In this document: positions 7,449 to 16,021 of the stretch, piece by piece | Numbering within the stretch: the first letter of the stretch is position 1 | How the letters are laid out: every line of letters starts with the position of its first letter | Position numbers and translations under genes: made by a program | From: Streptococcus oralis | Lineage (GTDB): Bacteria; Bacillota; Bacilli; Lactobacillales; Streptococcaceae | Direction of reading: 5' to 3' | Assembly (NCBI RefSeq): GCF_022749195.1 | Contig: NZ_CP094226.1 | Location: 832,001 to 896,000 of the forward strand | Length of the DNA stretch: 64,000 nucleotides | Notes under the pieces: model-generated | Told to the model about the DNA's origin: nothing | Databases searched by the model: none | What the model saw: only the letters and a program-made list of their open reading frames with translations

Positions 7449-9578
7449 ATGGATAAAAAATATGAAAAAATCTCCCAAGATTTGGGTGTAACCTTAAAGC
7501 AAATCGATACTGTTCTAAGTCTGACGGCAGAAGGGGCGACAATTCCCTTCATCGCGCGTTATCGAAAGGATATGACTGGTAGTCTGGATGAGGTGGCGAT
7601 TAAGGCCATTATTGACCTGGATAAAACTCTGACAAATCTCAATGATCGTAAGGAAGCTGTCTTGGCTAAGATTCAAGAACAAGGCAAACTAACCAAGGAA
7701 TTGGAAGAAGCTATTTTGGCAGCTGAAAAATTAGCAGACGTTGAAGAACTCTATCTTCCTTATAAGGAAAAACGTCGAACCAAGGCAACCATTGCCCGTG
7801 AAGCTGGACTCTTTCCTCTTGCTCGATTGATTTTGCAAAACGTAGATGGCTTAGAGAAAGAAGGTGAGAAGTTTGTTTGTGAAGGATTTGCGACTGGTCA
7901 AGAAGCCTTGGCTGGTGCGGTTGATATTTTGGTCGAAGCCTTATCGGAAGATGTCAATTTGCGTTCACTGACCTATCAGGAAGTGTTGAGACACTCTAAA
8001 ATCACTTCACAAGTCAAGGATGAAAGTCTTGATGAAAAACAAGTTTTTCAGATTTATTATGATTTTTCAGAGACAGTTGGCAATATGCAGGGCTATCGTA
8101 CCTTGGCCCTCAATCGTGGGGAAAAACTAGGTATTTTGAAGGTTGGCTTTGAACATGCGACGGACCGTATCTTATCTTTCTTTGCTGCCCGATTCAAGGT
8201 GAAAAATGCCTACATAGATGAAGTGGTTCAACAGTCAGTTAAGAAAAAGGTCTTGCCTGCTATCGAACGACGCATTCGGACAGAATTAACTGAGAAGGCA
8301 GAAGAAGGAGCTATCCAACTCTTTTCTGACAACCTGCGCAATCTCCTCTTGGTTGCTCCGCTGAAAGGGCGCGTGATTTTAGGATTTGACCCTGCTTTTC
8401 GTACAGGTGCCAAGCTTGCTGTCGTTGATACGACAGGGAAAATGCTGACGACTCAGGTCATTTATCCTGTCAAACCAGCATCAGCTCGTCAGATCGAAGA
8501 AGCCAAGCGAGACTTGGCAGACTTGATTGGTCAGTATAGTGTCGAAATTATTGCTATCGGAAATGGAACGGCCAGCCGGGAAAGCGAAGCCTTTGTGGCG
8601 GAAGTTCTGAAAGATTTTCCTGAGGTCAGCTATGTTATCGTCAATGAAAGTGGCGCTTCTGTATACTCTGCCAGCGAACTTGCTCGTCAGGAGTTTCCAG
8701 AATTAACTGTTGAAAAACGCTCTGCTATCTCTATCGCTCGACGTTTGCAAGATCCCCTCGCTGAATTGGTCAAAATTGATCCCAAGTCAATCGGTGTTGG
8801 TCAATACCAGCACGATGTCAGTCAGAAGAAACTGTCTGAAAGTCTGGACTTTGTCGTGGATACCGTGGTTAACCAAGTCGGTGTCAATGTCAATACAGCC
8901 AGCCCAGCACTTCTTTCCCATGTAGCTGGACTCAATAAAACCATTTCTGAAAATATCGTCAAATACCGTGAGGAAGAAGGAAAAATTACTTCACGCGCTC
9001 AAATTAAGAAAGTTCCTCGCCTGGGAGCTAAAGCCTTTGAGCAAGCTGCTGGTTTCCTCCGTATCCCGGAAAGTAGCAATATTCTTGATAATACAGGAGT
9101 TCATCCAGAGAACTATGCTGCCGTCAAGGAGCTCTTCAAACGCTTGGATATCAAAGACTTGAATGAAGAGGCACAAAGTAAGCTTAAGTCCCTTTCAGTT
9201 AAGGAGATGGCACAGGAACTGAATCTTGGCCCAGAAACCCTTAAAGATATCATTGCTGACCTTCTCAAACCTGGTCGAGATTTCCGGGACTCCTTTGATG
9301 CTCCTGTGCTTCGCCAAGATGTCTTGGATATCAAAGACTTAAAAGTCGGCCAGAAGCTAGAAGGTGTGGTGCGTAATGTCGTTGACTTCGGTGCATTCGT
9401 TGATATCGGGATTCACGAGGATGGCTTGATCCATATTTCCCACATGAGTCGTAAATTTATCAAACATCCCAGCCAAGTGGTGTCAGTCGGAGATTTGGTA
9501 ACGGTTTGGGTTAAAAAAATCGATACTGAACGTGAAAAAGTTAATCTGTCGCTCTTAGCTCCAGATGAAACTGACTGA
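7449..9578 (+). CDS. tex: RNA-binding transcription accessory protein Tex
   Basis: A 709-aa cytoplasmic nucleic-acid-binding protein of the Tex/Spt6 family. Visible parts are the N-terminal helical Tex domain ([19 protein letters not shown] near residues 22-40), a YqgF-like RNase H fold domain near residues 310-440 ([19 protein letters not shown]), a helix-hairpin-helix region ([15 protein letters not shown]) and a C-terminal S1 domain (about 630-705, [24 protein letters not shown]). The start at 7449 fits the family and the promoter position. sprT overlaps the 3' end, so the two are coupled. Confidence 0.95.
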   Translation: MDKKYEKISQDLGVTLKQIDTVLSLTAEGATIPFIARYRKDMTGSLDEVAIKAIIDLDKTLTNLNDRKEAVLAKIQEQGKLTKELEEAILAAEKLADVEELYLPYKEKRRTKATIAREAGLFPLARLILQNVDGLEKEGEKFVCEGFATGQEALAGAVDILVEALSEDVNLRSLTYQEVLRHSKITSQVKDESLDEKQVFQIYYDFSETVGNMQGYRTLALNRGEKLGILKVGFEHATDRILSFFAARFKVKNAYIDEVVQQSVKKKVLPAIERRIRTELTEKAEEGAIQLFSDNLRNLLLVAPLKGRVILGFDPAFRTGAKLAVVDTTGKMLTTQVIYPVKPASARQIEEAKRDLADLIGQYSVEIIAIGNGTASRESEAFVAEVLKDFPEVSYVIVNESGASVYSASELARQEFPELTVEKRSAISIARRLQDPLAELVKIDPKSIGVGQYQHDVSQKKLSESLDFVVDTVVNQVGVNVNTASPALLSHVAGLNKTISENIVKYREEEGKITSRAQIKKVPRLGAKAFEQAAGFLRIPESSNILDNTGVHPENYAAVKELFKRLDIKDLNEEAQSKLKSLSVKEMAQELNLGPETLKDIIADLLKPGRDFRDSFDAPVLRQDVLDIKDLKVGQKLEGVVRNVVDFGAFVDIGIHEDGLIHISHMSRKFIKHPSQVVSVGDLVTVWVKKIDTEREKVNLSLLAPDETD

Positions 9579-10008
9579 GTACGTTCAGTCTGTTTCACTC
9601 GAAGACTTTGGTAGACCTTTTATACACCAAGCCCGGTGGAATTCTCGTCTGCGAACGACAGGTGGGCGATTTTTCCCTAAAGATGGGCATTTGGATTTTA
9701 ATCCCAAGGTCTATAATGAACTTGGTTTGGAGGTTTTTCGGAAAATCGTGCGTCATGAACTCTGTCACTACCACCTTTATTTTCAGAAAAAGGGTTATCG
9801 ACATAAGGACCGAGATTTCAAGGAACTTTTGAAAGAAGTGGATGGACTGCGCTATGTTCCCCCTTTGAAAGACCAAAGTAATTTCCTGGTCTATCAGTGC
9901 CAATCCTGCCAGCAGACTTATCAGCGCAAGCGTAGGATTGATACAAAACGCTATCGCTGTGGCGTCTGCCGTGGCAAACTCGTCATCATAAATCGGCCTA
10001 AGGACTGA
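9565..10008 (+). CDS. SprT-like zinc metalloprotein
   Basis: A 147-aa SprT-family protein. It has the HExxH metal-binding motif in [12 protein letters not shown] (about residues 67-78) and a C-terminal zinc ribbon with CQSC and CGVC pairs (about 112-136). In eukaryotes the fold acts as a DNA-protein crosslink protease (Spartan); the bacterial role is not settled. The ATG overlaps the end of tex by 14 nt, so translation is coupled and a shared nucleic-acid role is plausible. The length is typical of Gram-positive SprT-like proteins. Confidence 0.9.
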   Translation: MKLTEYVQSVSLEDFGRPFIHQARWNSRLRTTGGRFFPKDGHLDFNPKVYNELGLEVFRKIVRHELCHYHLYFQKKGYRHKDRDFKELLKEVDGLRYVPPLKDQSNFLVYQCQSCQQTYQRKRRIDTKRYRCGVCRGKLVIINRPKD

Positions 10009-10027
10009 TGTTTTTGTCCCCGTTTCA

Positions 10028-10036
10028 TGCTATACT
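10028..10036 (+). promoter_or_regulatory. Extended -10 promoter of the PspC-domain gene
   Basis: TGcTATACT, 31 nt before the start codon. It sits 20 nt after the sprT stop. Confidence 0.6.
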
Positions 10037-10067
10037 ACTTGTAAGAATACCGAAAGAGGAACAAATC

Positions 10068-10340
10068 ATGAATAATAAATTTTATAAAGTGAAACGAAAT
10101 AGTATGGTATCGGGAGTTTTAGCTGGCCTATCAGACAAGTGGAATTTTGATGTCACCTTAGTTCGCTTTCTCTTCGCCATTTTTACCATATCAAATTTTG
10201 GGATTGGCGTGATTATCTACATCATCCTCGCCTCTATCCTGCCAACTAAGGAAGAGATTGAAGCAGAAATGTACGGAACAGGACCACGCAAACGCAAGGA
10301 AGCCGAAGCCATTGATGACAATGATGGACGGTTTTGGTGA
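10068..10340 (+). CDS. PspC-domain membrane protein
   Basis: A 90-aa protein whose first 60 residues form a PspC domain: a basic N-terminus, SGVLAGLSDKW, an amphipathic segment, and a membrane helix (FGIGVIIYIILASILP, about residues 45-60). The tail is charged and faces the cytoplasm. PspC-domain proteins sense or bind membrane-stress partners in other bacteria; no Psp partner is visible here. The start at 10068 is chosen because GAGGAAC precedes it and the domain begins at MNNKFYKVKRNSMVSG. Confidence 0.87.
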   Translation: MNNKFYKVKRNSMVSGVLAGLSDKWNFDVTLVRFLFAIFTISNFGIGVIIYIILASILPTKEEIEAEMYGTGPRKRKEAEAIDDNDGRFW

Positions 10341-10410
10341 GTTGGATTTTGAAATAGTTTATAGATACTTTCCTTATTTCTCAAAGAGGTCAGAAAAAGA
10401 AGTGAACCTT

Positions 10411-10440
10411 AACCCTTGTATCCACAAGGGTTTTCTTCTT
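10411..10440 (+). terminator. Terminator after the PspC-domain gene
   Basis: AACCCTTG pairs with CAAGGGTT across a 6-nt loop and is followed by TTCTTCTT. Confidence 0.65.
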
Positions 10441-10452
10441 GCCTTTCTTTTA

Positions 10453-10532
10453 TGGTAAAATATTGATAGCGAAATTGCTTGATATTCCTCAATCTTACAA
10501 AAATGTAAGATTAAAGTCTCTTTTGTAAGGTT
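10453..10532 (+). promoter_or_regulatory. Leader of the ABC operon: extended -10, 22-bp palindrome and half-site
   Basis: TGgTAAAAT (10453-10461) is a likely -10. A palindrome follows at 10491-10512: AATCTTACA, four A, TGTAAGATT, with 9-bp perfect arms. A third half-site TGTAAGGTT at 10524-10532 lies 20 bp after the right arm, on the same helix face. This looks like an operator for the BceR-type response regulators that usually control such transporters, with the true promoter further on, or a leader hairpin. No regulator gene is adjacent. Confidence 0.55.
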
Positions 10533-10596
10533 AGGTTATGGCAAGCCATCTTTTTTTGCGATAAACTAGACTCATAAAGAACAAAGGAGCAAAACC

Positions 10597-10707
10597 ATGA
10601 AAAGAATATTACAAAAGAAAAGAAGAAAACCAAGTCAAAAAGATATCGAGCGTGTTCAACTGGGATGCGCTATGATGCAAGCACAGTTTCAAATGATGGG
10701 ATATTAA
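10597..10707 (+). CDS. 36-aa small protein at the head of the ABC transporter operon
   Basis: A short gene starting MKRILQKKRRKPSQKDIERV and ending in a Met/Gln-rich segment. The first 15 residues are strongly basic and the last 13 contain five Met. AAAGGAG lies 6 nt before the ATG. It ends 13 nt before the ATP-binding gene, which has its own GAAGGAG. No signal peptide or transmembrane helix is seen. The function is unknown. It could be a regulatory small protein or leader peptide for the transporter. The strong ribosome site and operon position support it. Confidence 0.6.
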   Translation: MKRILQKKRRKPSQKDIERVQLGCAMMQAQFQMMGY

Positions 10708-10720
10708 GAAGGAGATAACA

Positions 10721-11479
10721 ATGACACTTTTAGATGTAAAACACGTTCAAAAAATCTACAAAACACGTTTCCAAGGTAACCAAGTAGAGGCCCTCAAAGA
10801 CATTCACTTTACTGTAGAAAAGGGTGACTACGTTGCCATCATGGGAGAGTCTGGCTCAGGGAAGTCTACCCTACTCAACATCCTAGCTATGCTGGATAAA
10901 CCAACTCGTGGTCAGGTTTACCTAAATGGAACAGACACAGCAACCATTAAAAATTCTCAGGCTTCTAGCTTCCGTCGTGAGAAGTTGGGATTTGTCTTCC
11001 AAGACTTTAACTTGCTAGATACCCTGTCTGTTAAGGACAATATCTTACTTCCGTTAGTGTTATCACGAAAACCTATCACAGAGATGATGAAAAAATTGGT
11101 GGTGACTGCTGAGAATCTAGGCATAAACCAATTGCAAGAGAAGTACCCTTATGAGATTTCTGGTGGTCAAAAGCAACGGGTAGCAGTAGCACGCGCCATC
11201 ATCACAGAACCTGAAATTCTCCTTGCCGATGAGCCAACAGGAGCCCTTGACTCCAAGTCATCTGCAGCACTTCTGGATGTATTTGATGAAATCAATGAAC
11301 GTGGCCAAACCATTCTCATGGTAACTCACTCAACGGCAGCAGCCAGCAGGGCCAAGCGCGTTCTCTTTATCAAAGACGGCATTCTTTACAACCAAATCTA
11401 CCGTGGAGACAAGACAGAGCGTCAGATGTTCCAAGAAATCTCTGATACTTTGACTGTTATGGCAAGCGAGGTGAATTAG
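10721..11479 (+). CDS. BceA/VraF-type ABC transporter, ATP-binding protein
   Basis: A 252-aa cytoplasmic ATPase of the MacB/LolD/BceA branch. Walker [10 protein letters not shown] is near residue 42, the signature [14 protein letters not shown] near 147, and Walker [17 protein letters not shown] near 165. It pairs with the 662-aa permease encoded 1 nt downstream. In pneumococcus, BceAB-type transporters of this layout (SP0912-SP0913) protect against bacitracin and related envelope-active peptides. The same role is inferred here from architecture and gene order, not shown. Confidence 0.92.
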   Translation: MTLLDVKHVQKIYKTRFQGNQVEALKDIHFTVEKGDYVAIMGESGSGKSTLLNILAMLDKPTRGQVYLNGTDTATIKNSQASSFRREKLGFVFQDFNLLDTLSVKDNILLPLVLSRKPITEMMKKLVVTAENLGINQLQEKYPYEISGGQKQRVAVARAIITEPEILLADEPTGALDSKSSAALLDVFDEINERGQTILMVTHSTAAASRAKRVLFIKDGILYNQIYRGDKTERQMFQEISDTLTVMASEVN

Positions 11480-11480
11480 T

Positions 11481-13469
11481 ATGTTCCGATTAACCAATAA
11501 GTTAGCGGTATCCAACTTGATCAAAAACCGCAAACTCTACTATCCCTTTGCTTTAGCTGTTCTCTTAGCAGTGACCATCACCTATCTCTTTTACTCACTG
11601 TCGCTTAATCCTAACATTGGCAAGATCCGAGGGGGAGAAACTATCTCTATGACGCTTGCCCTCGGTATGGTGGTTGTTACCATCGCTTCTGGAATTATTG
11701 TACTTTATGCCAATAGTTTTGTCATGAAGAACCGCTCCAAGGAGCTGGGTGTATATGGTATGCTGGGTCTCGAAAAGCGCCATTTGATCAGTATGGTTTT
11801 TAAGGAGCTTCTTATTTTTGGTTCCTTAACCTTGACAGCTGGTCTCGGTCTAGGAGCTCTCTTTGATAAGCTAATCTTCGCCCTTCTTCTGAAGCTGATG
11901 AAGATGAAAGTGGAGCTCGTTTCGACTTTCCAACCAATTGTCTTTATCCTAGTTCTCATCGTCTTTGGAGCTATCTTCCTAGGTCTGATTTTTATCAATG
12001 CCTTTCGTATTGCACGCATGAATGCCCTTCAGCTCTCTCGTGAGAAGGCCAGTGGTGAGAAAAAAGGACGTTTCTTAGGTGTCCAAACCATTCTAGGTCT
12101 GATTAGTTTGGGAGCGGGTTACTATCTAGCAGTAACAGTCGAAAACCCACTTTCTGCTGTTCTGATTTTCTTCGTAGCAGTTTTGTTAGTAATTTTGGGA
12201 ACTTATCTTCTCTTCAATGCAGGGATTACAGTTTTCTTACAAATCTTAAAGAAAAACAAGCGTTATTATTACCAACCCAACAACATGATTTCCGTATCCA
12301 ATCTCATTTTCCGTATGAAGAAAAATGCGGTTGGTCTGGCGACGATTGCTATTCTCTCAACCATGGTCTTAGTGACTATGTCTGCTGCAACAAGTATCTT
12401 TAAGGCATCAGAAAACTTCAAGAAGGTCATGAATCCACATGATTTTGGGATTACAGGACAGAATGTTGAAAAAGAAGATATCGAAAAACTCTTGAGCCAG
12501 TATGCTAGTGAAAAAGGATTGACTGTCACAAAGAAAGAAGTCCTTACATACAGTAACTTTGGTGTGGCAAATCAAGAAGGTACGAAATTGACAATTTTTG
12601 AGAAAGGTCAAAATCGTGTTCAACCGAAAACTATTTTTATGGTCTTTGACCAAAAAGACTATGAGAATATGACAGGACAGAAACTTGCACTTTCAGGTAA
12701 GGAAGTTGGATTGTTTGCTCAAAACAAGCAACTTCAAGGTCAAAAAGAACTGACTCTGAATGACCAGACCTACACGATCAAAGAAGAAATCAAAAAAGAT
12801 TTTATTCTTGAACATGTCCCAAATCAGTACAATATTCTAACTTCGGATTATAACTATTTGGTTGTTCCTGACTTGAAAGCCTTTCTTGACCAGCATCCTA
12901 ATTCTTCCATCTTTAATCAATACTATGGTGGTATGAATGTAACGGCTAGTGAGGAAGAGCAGCTTAAAATTGCAGATGACTATTCAAAATTCGTTAACAA
13001 CTTTAATAGAGAACTAAACAAAGAAGGAAGCTATGTTTACGGAAGCAATCTGGCTGATAGTAGTGCGCAGATGAGTGCTCTCTTTGGTGGAGTTTTCTTC
13101 ATCGGTATCTTCCTCTCTATCATCTTTATGGTGGGAACGGTTCTTGTCATCTACTACAAACAAATCTCTGAAGGCTATGAAGATCGTGAACGCTTTATCA
13201 TTTTGCAAAAAGTCGGTCTCGATCAAAAGCAAATCAAGCAAACCATCAATAAACAGGTCCTAACTGTTTTCTTCCTTCCATTGCTCTTTGCCTTCCTACA
13301 CCTTGCTTTTGCCTATCATATGCTTAGCCTCATCCTAAAAGTCATTGGGGTGCTAGATGCGACCATGATGTTGACCGTCACTCTGTCCATCTGTGCCATC
13401 TTCCTTATCATCTATGTTTTGATCTTTATGATTACGTCAAGAAGCTATCGCAAGATTGTGCAAATGTAA
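11481..13469 (+). CDS. BceB/VraG-type ABC transporter permease
   Basis: A 662-aa FtsX-type permease with the BceB plan: an N-terminal helix, groups of helices up to about residue 310, a large extracellular domain of about 200 residues (about 320-530, ending near SGVYGSNLAD-like sequence), then three C-terminal helices. The big external loop is the hallmark of antimicrobial-peptide sensing and detoxifying transporters. They free lipid-cycle targets from bound peptides and signal to a BceS-type kinase. That kinase is not in this window. A strong hairpin ends the operon. Confidence 0.92.
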   Translation: MFRLTNKLAVSNLIKNRKLYYPFALAVLLAVTITYLFYSLSLNPNIGKIRGGETISMTLALGMVVVTIASGIIVLYANSFVMKNRSKELGVYGMLGLEKRHLISMVFKELLIFGSLTLTAGLGLGALFDKLIFALLLKLMKMKVELVSTFQPIVFILVLIVFGAIFLGLIFINAFRIARMNALQLSREKASGEKKGRFLGVQTILGLISLGAGYYLAVTVENPLSAVLIFFVAVLLVILGTYLLFNAGITVFLQILKKNKRYYYQPNNMISVSNLIFRMKKNAVGLATIAILSTMVLVTMSAATSIFKASENFKKVMNPHDFGITGQNVEKEDIEKLLSQYASEKGLTVTKKEVLTYSNFGVANQEGTKLTIFEKGQNRVQPKTIFMVFDQKDYENMTGQKLALSGKEVGLFAQNKQLQGQKELTLNDQTYTIKEEIKKDFILEHVPNQYNILTSDYNYLVVPDLKAFLDQHPNSSIFNQYYGGMNVTASEEEQLKIADDYSKFVNNFNRELNKEGSYVYGSNLADSSAQMSALFGGVFFIGIFLSIIFMVGTVLVIYYKQISEGYEDRERFIILQKVGLDQKQIKQTINKQVLTVFFLPLLFAFLHLAFAYHMLSLILKVIGVLDATMMLTVTLSICAIFLIIYVLIFMITSRSYRKIVQM

Positions 13470-13474
13470 AAAAG

Positions 13475-13503
13475 ATACCTCGATATTTATCGAGGTATTT
13501 CTT
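13475..13503. terminator. Bidirectional terminator between the ABC permease and VIT genes
   Basis: An 11-bp perfect inverted repeat (ATACCTCGATA / TATCGAGGTAT) with a 2-nt loop, an A-run before and a T-rich run after, between convergent genes. Confidence 0.88.
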
Positions 13504-13507
13504 TATC

Positions 13508-14203
13508 TTAAATGCTAAAGAGTTGTCCCAAGAGGAAGGTTACTCCCATGGTCAGAAGTCCGATACAGAGGTTACGGATCATAGCAGTTTTCGTAGGTGC
13601 CTTGCCTAGTTTAGCACTGGTATAGCCAGTGACAAGAAGGGAAAGGGCCACGATAAAAACAGTAGCAGGAATGCGATAATCGCTTGGAAAGATAGTGATA
13701 GAAAGCATAGGAGGAAGGCTTCCCAGTACAAAGGCGATAAAGCTAGAGATCGCAGCATGCCAAGGATTGGTAAACTCTTCGTACTCGATACCGTATTTTT
13801 CCTCAACCAAGGCTTTGAGTGGATTTTTTAAAAAGGCCTTGTTGGTCAAAAGTTGGGCGGACGTTTCACACTCACCATTTTGTAAGTAAGCAGCATAGAG
13901 GGATTGTTTTGCAGATTCGATGTCTTTATCCAAGAGTAATTGTTCTCGGGCAACAGCGGCTTCTTCCGTGTCTTTTTGAGTGGATACAGAGACATACTCT
14001 CCCCCTGCCATAGAAAAAGCACCAGCGAGGATAGCAGCCAAACCTGATAAAAAGATAATCCAGATATTGCTTGTCGCACTAGCAACCCCGATAACCACTC
14101 CAGCAATGGAAATAATCCCATCATTGGCACCCAGAACACCTGCGCGTAGGATATTAAGTCGGCCTGCAAAGTTTGCATCAATTTCATGTTTTATTTCAGT
14201 CAT
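13508..14203 (-). CDS. VIT1/CCC1-family transporter
   Basis: A 231-aa membrane protein of the VIT (vacuolar iron transporter) family. Helix 1 carries the family signature GRLNILRAGVLGANDGIIS, and the next helices carry AGAFSMAGGEYVSVSTQKDTE, the cytoplasmic metal-binding segment. About five helices are predicted. Bacterial members probably export Fe2+ or Mn2+; the substrate is not decided here. The start at 14203 is chosen because AGGAG lies 6 nt upstream; the ATG two codons earlier abuts that site. A TATAAT box (minus) lies at 14223-14228. Confidence 0.88.
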   Translation of the reverse strand: MTEIKHEIDANFAGRLNILRAGVLGANDGIISIAGVVIGVASATSNIWIIFLSGLAAILAGAFSMAGGEYVSVSTQKDTEEAAVAREQLLLDKDIESAKQSLYAAYLQNGECETSAQLLTNKAFLKNPLKALVEEKYGIEYEEFTNPWHAAISSFIAFVLGSLPPMLSITIFPSDYRIPATVFIVALSLLVTGYTSAKLGKAPTKTAMIRNLCIGLLTMGVTFLLGQLFSI

Positions 14204-14362
14204 AGTCATCTCCTTTCTCTCCATTATAGAGAAAAGGGTAGGGGAATACAAACTTTTTAAACTATCTGAAAAAAGTTCTACGATTCTAATTTTTAGGCCC
14301 TTTGAAGTTTCTCCGAAAAAGTAGTGCTATCCTACTGTACTGGACCTTTTTAAACTTATCTA

Positions 14363-14371
14363 TGGTATAAT
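14363..14371 (+). promoter_or_regulatory. Extended -10 promoter of the HAD-HAD-ftsY operon
   Basis: TGgTATAAT, giving a leader of about 30 nt before the first HAD gene. Confidence 0.65.
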
Positions 14372-14408
14372 AGAAGATAGATTTATCAATTGGAGTATGA
14401 AGGATTTT

Positions 14409-15200
14409 ATGATTAAACTTGTAGCAACCGATATGGATGGAACCTTTCTAGATGGAGAGGGTCGGTTTGATATGGAACGCCTCAAAAACGTACTTGTTTC
14501 CTACAAGGAAAAGGGGATTTATTTTGCTGTGGCTTCGGGTCGTGGGATCTTGTCCCTGAAAAAGTTGTTTGCGGATGTGCGTGACGAAGTGATTTTTATA
14601 GCTGAAAATGGCAGCTACGTTGAGTTTCATGGTGAGGATATGTACGAGGCTACGATGTCTCGCGACTTTTACTTGAGTACTTTTGAAGCTTTAAAGAAAT
14701 CACCCTATTTTGATGAAAGAAAAATGCTTCTGACAGGGAAAAAAGCTTGTTATGTATTGGAAACAGTGGAAGAAACCTATCTAAAGTTAAGTAGTCACTA
14801 CAATGAGAACATTCAAAAAGTAGAGAGTCTGGAAGCTATCACTGATGAGATTTTTAAATTCACCACGAACTTCACAGAAGATACGATAGAAGCTGGAGAG
14901 ACCTGGGTCAACGAAAATGTTCCTGGTGTCAATGCCATGACAACAGGTTTTGAATCCATCGATATTGTCTTGGACTACGTTGATAAGGGTGTGGCTATTG
15001 TTGAGCTAGCCAAAAAACTTGGTTTAACCATGGATCAGGTCATGGCGTTTGGAGATAATCTCAATGACCTTCACATGATGCAGGTCGTAGGGCACCCAAT
15101 CGCTCCTGAAAATGCGCGACCAGAGATTTTAGAATTAGCAGAAGCAGTGATTGGCCACCACAAGGACCAGTCAGTGATGGCTTATATGGAGGGCTTGTAA
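14409..15200 (+). CDS. HAD-superfamily Cof-type phosphatase (first copy)
   Basis: A 263-aa HAD hydrolase of the Cof/YidA subfamily (type IIB cap). Motif I is DMDGTFLDGEG near residue 8, with the nucleophile Asp. Motif IV is MAFGDNLNDLHMM near residue 213. These enzymes remove phosphate from sugar phosphates, FMN or PLP; the real substrate cannot be read from sequence. ATG 14409 (AAGGA upstream) is preferred over 14397 because it puts motif I at the usual distance. The stop overlaps the start of the next HAD gene by 1 nt (TAATG). Confidence 0.88.
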   Translation: MIKLVATDMDGTFLDGEGRFDMERLKNVLVSYKEKGIYFAVASGRGILSLKKLFADVRDEVIFIAENGSYVEFHGEDMYEATMSRDFYLSTFEALKKSPYFDERKMLLTGKKACYVLETVEETYLKLSSHYNENIQKVESLEAITDEIFKFTTNFTEDTIEAGETWVNENVPGVNAMTTGFESIDIVLDYVDKGVAIVELAKKLGLTMDQVMAFGDNLNDLHMMQVVGHPIAPENARPEILELAEAVIGHHKDQSVMAYMEGL

Positions 15201-16018
15201 TGGCAGATATTAAATTGATTGCACTTGATTTGGATGGCACCTTGCTGACAACGGATAAAAGGCTGACAGATCGAACTAAGGCAGTCCTCAAAGCTGCGCG
15301 TGATCGTGGCATCAAGGTCGTACTGACAACAGGGCGTCCTTTGAAGGCTATGGATTTCTTTCTCCATGAGCTAGGGACTGACGGTCAGGAGGATGAGTAC
15401 ACCATCACCTTTAATGGTGGTCTGGTACAGAAAAACACAGGGGAGATTCTCGATAAAACTGTCTTTTCAATCGACGATGTAGCACGATTGTACGAGGAAA
15501 CTGAAAAACTCGGATTACCGTTAGATGCCATTTCAGAAGGAACCGTCTATCAAATCCAGTCAGACCAAGAAAGTCTCTATGCTAAGTTCAACCCAGCCTT
15601 GACTTTCGTACCTGTCGCTTTTGAGGATCTATCTAGTCAGATGACGTATAATAAATGTGTGACTGCCTTTGCCCAAGAACCTTTGGATGCAGCGATTCAA
15701 CAGATTTCTCCAGAATTGTTTGACCAATATGAAATCTTCAAATCGCGTGAACTCTTATTGGAATGGTCGCCGAAAAACGTCCACAAGGCAACAGGTTTAT
15801 CGAAATTAATTAAACACTTAGGAATCGATCAAAGTCAAGTCATGGCTTGTGGTGACGAGGCCAATGATCTTTCTATGATTGAGTGGGCAGGTCTGGGAGT
15901 TGCTATGCAAAATGCAGTTCCAGCGGTTAAGGCGGTTGCCAATGTCATTACCCCCATGACCAACGACGAGGAAGCCGTTGCCTGGGCTATCGAAGAATAC
16001 GTGCTAAAGGAGAAGTAG
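15200..16018 (+). CDS. HAD-superfamily Cof-type phosphatase (second copy, YidA-like)
   Basis: A 272-aa Cof-type HAD phosphatase. Motif I DLDGTLLTTDKRLT is near residue 10, motif II TTGRPLKAM near 43, and motif IV ACGDEANDLSMIEWAG near 213. It is closer to YidA (sugar-phosphatase) than its upstream neighbour, with which it shares the fold but not high identity. Its start overlaps the previous stop, and ftsY begins 3 nt after its stop. The three genes form one operon, an arrangement also found in pneumococcus. Confidence 0.9.
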   Translation: MADIKLIALDLDGTLLTTDKRLTDRTKAVLKAARDRGIKVVLTTGRPLKAMDFFLHELGTDGQEDEYTITFNGGLVQKNTGEILDKTVFSIDDVARLYEETEKLGLPLDAISEGTVYQIQSDQESLYAKFNPALTFVPVAFEDLSSQMTYNKCVTAFAQEPLDAAIQQISPELFDQYEIFKSRELLLEWSPKNVHKATGLSKLIKHLGIDQSQVMACGDEANDLSMIEWAGLGVAMQNAVPAVKAVANVITPMTNDEEAVAWAIEEYVLKEK

Positions 16019-16021
16019 AAT

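Noticed and set aside
9595..9903. 102-codon open frame opposite sprT
   Set aside because: Antisense to a well-supported gene; no promoter or ribosome site.
14409..16018. Two adjacent HAD phosphatases as a recent duplication
   Set aside because: They share the fold and motifs but low identity; adjacent Cof-type genes before ftsY are normal in streptococci.
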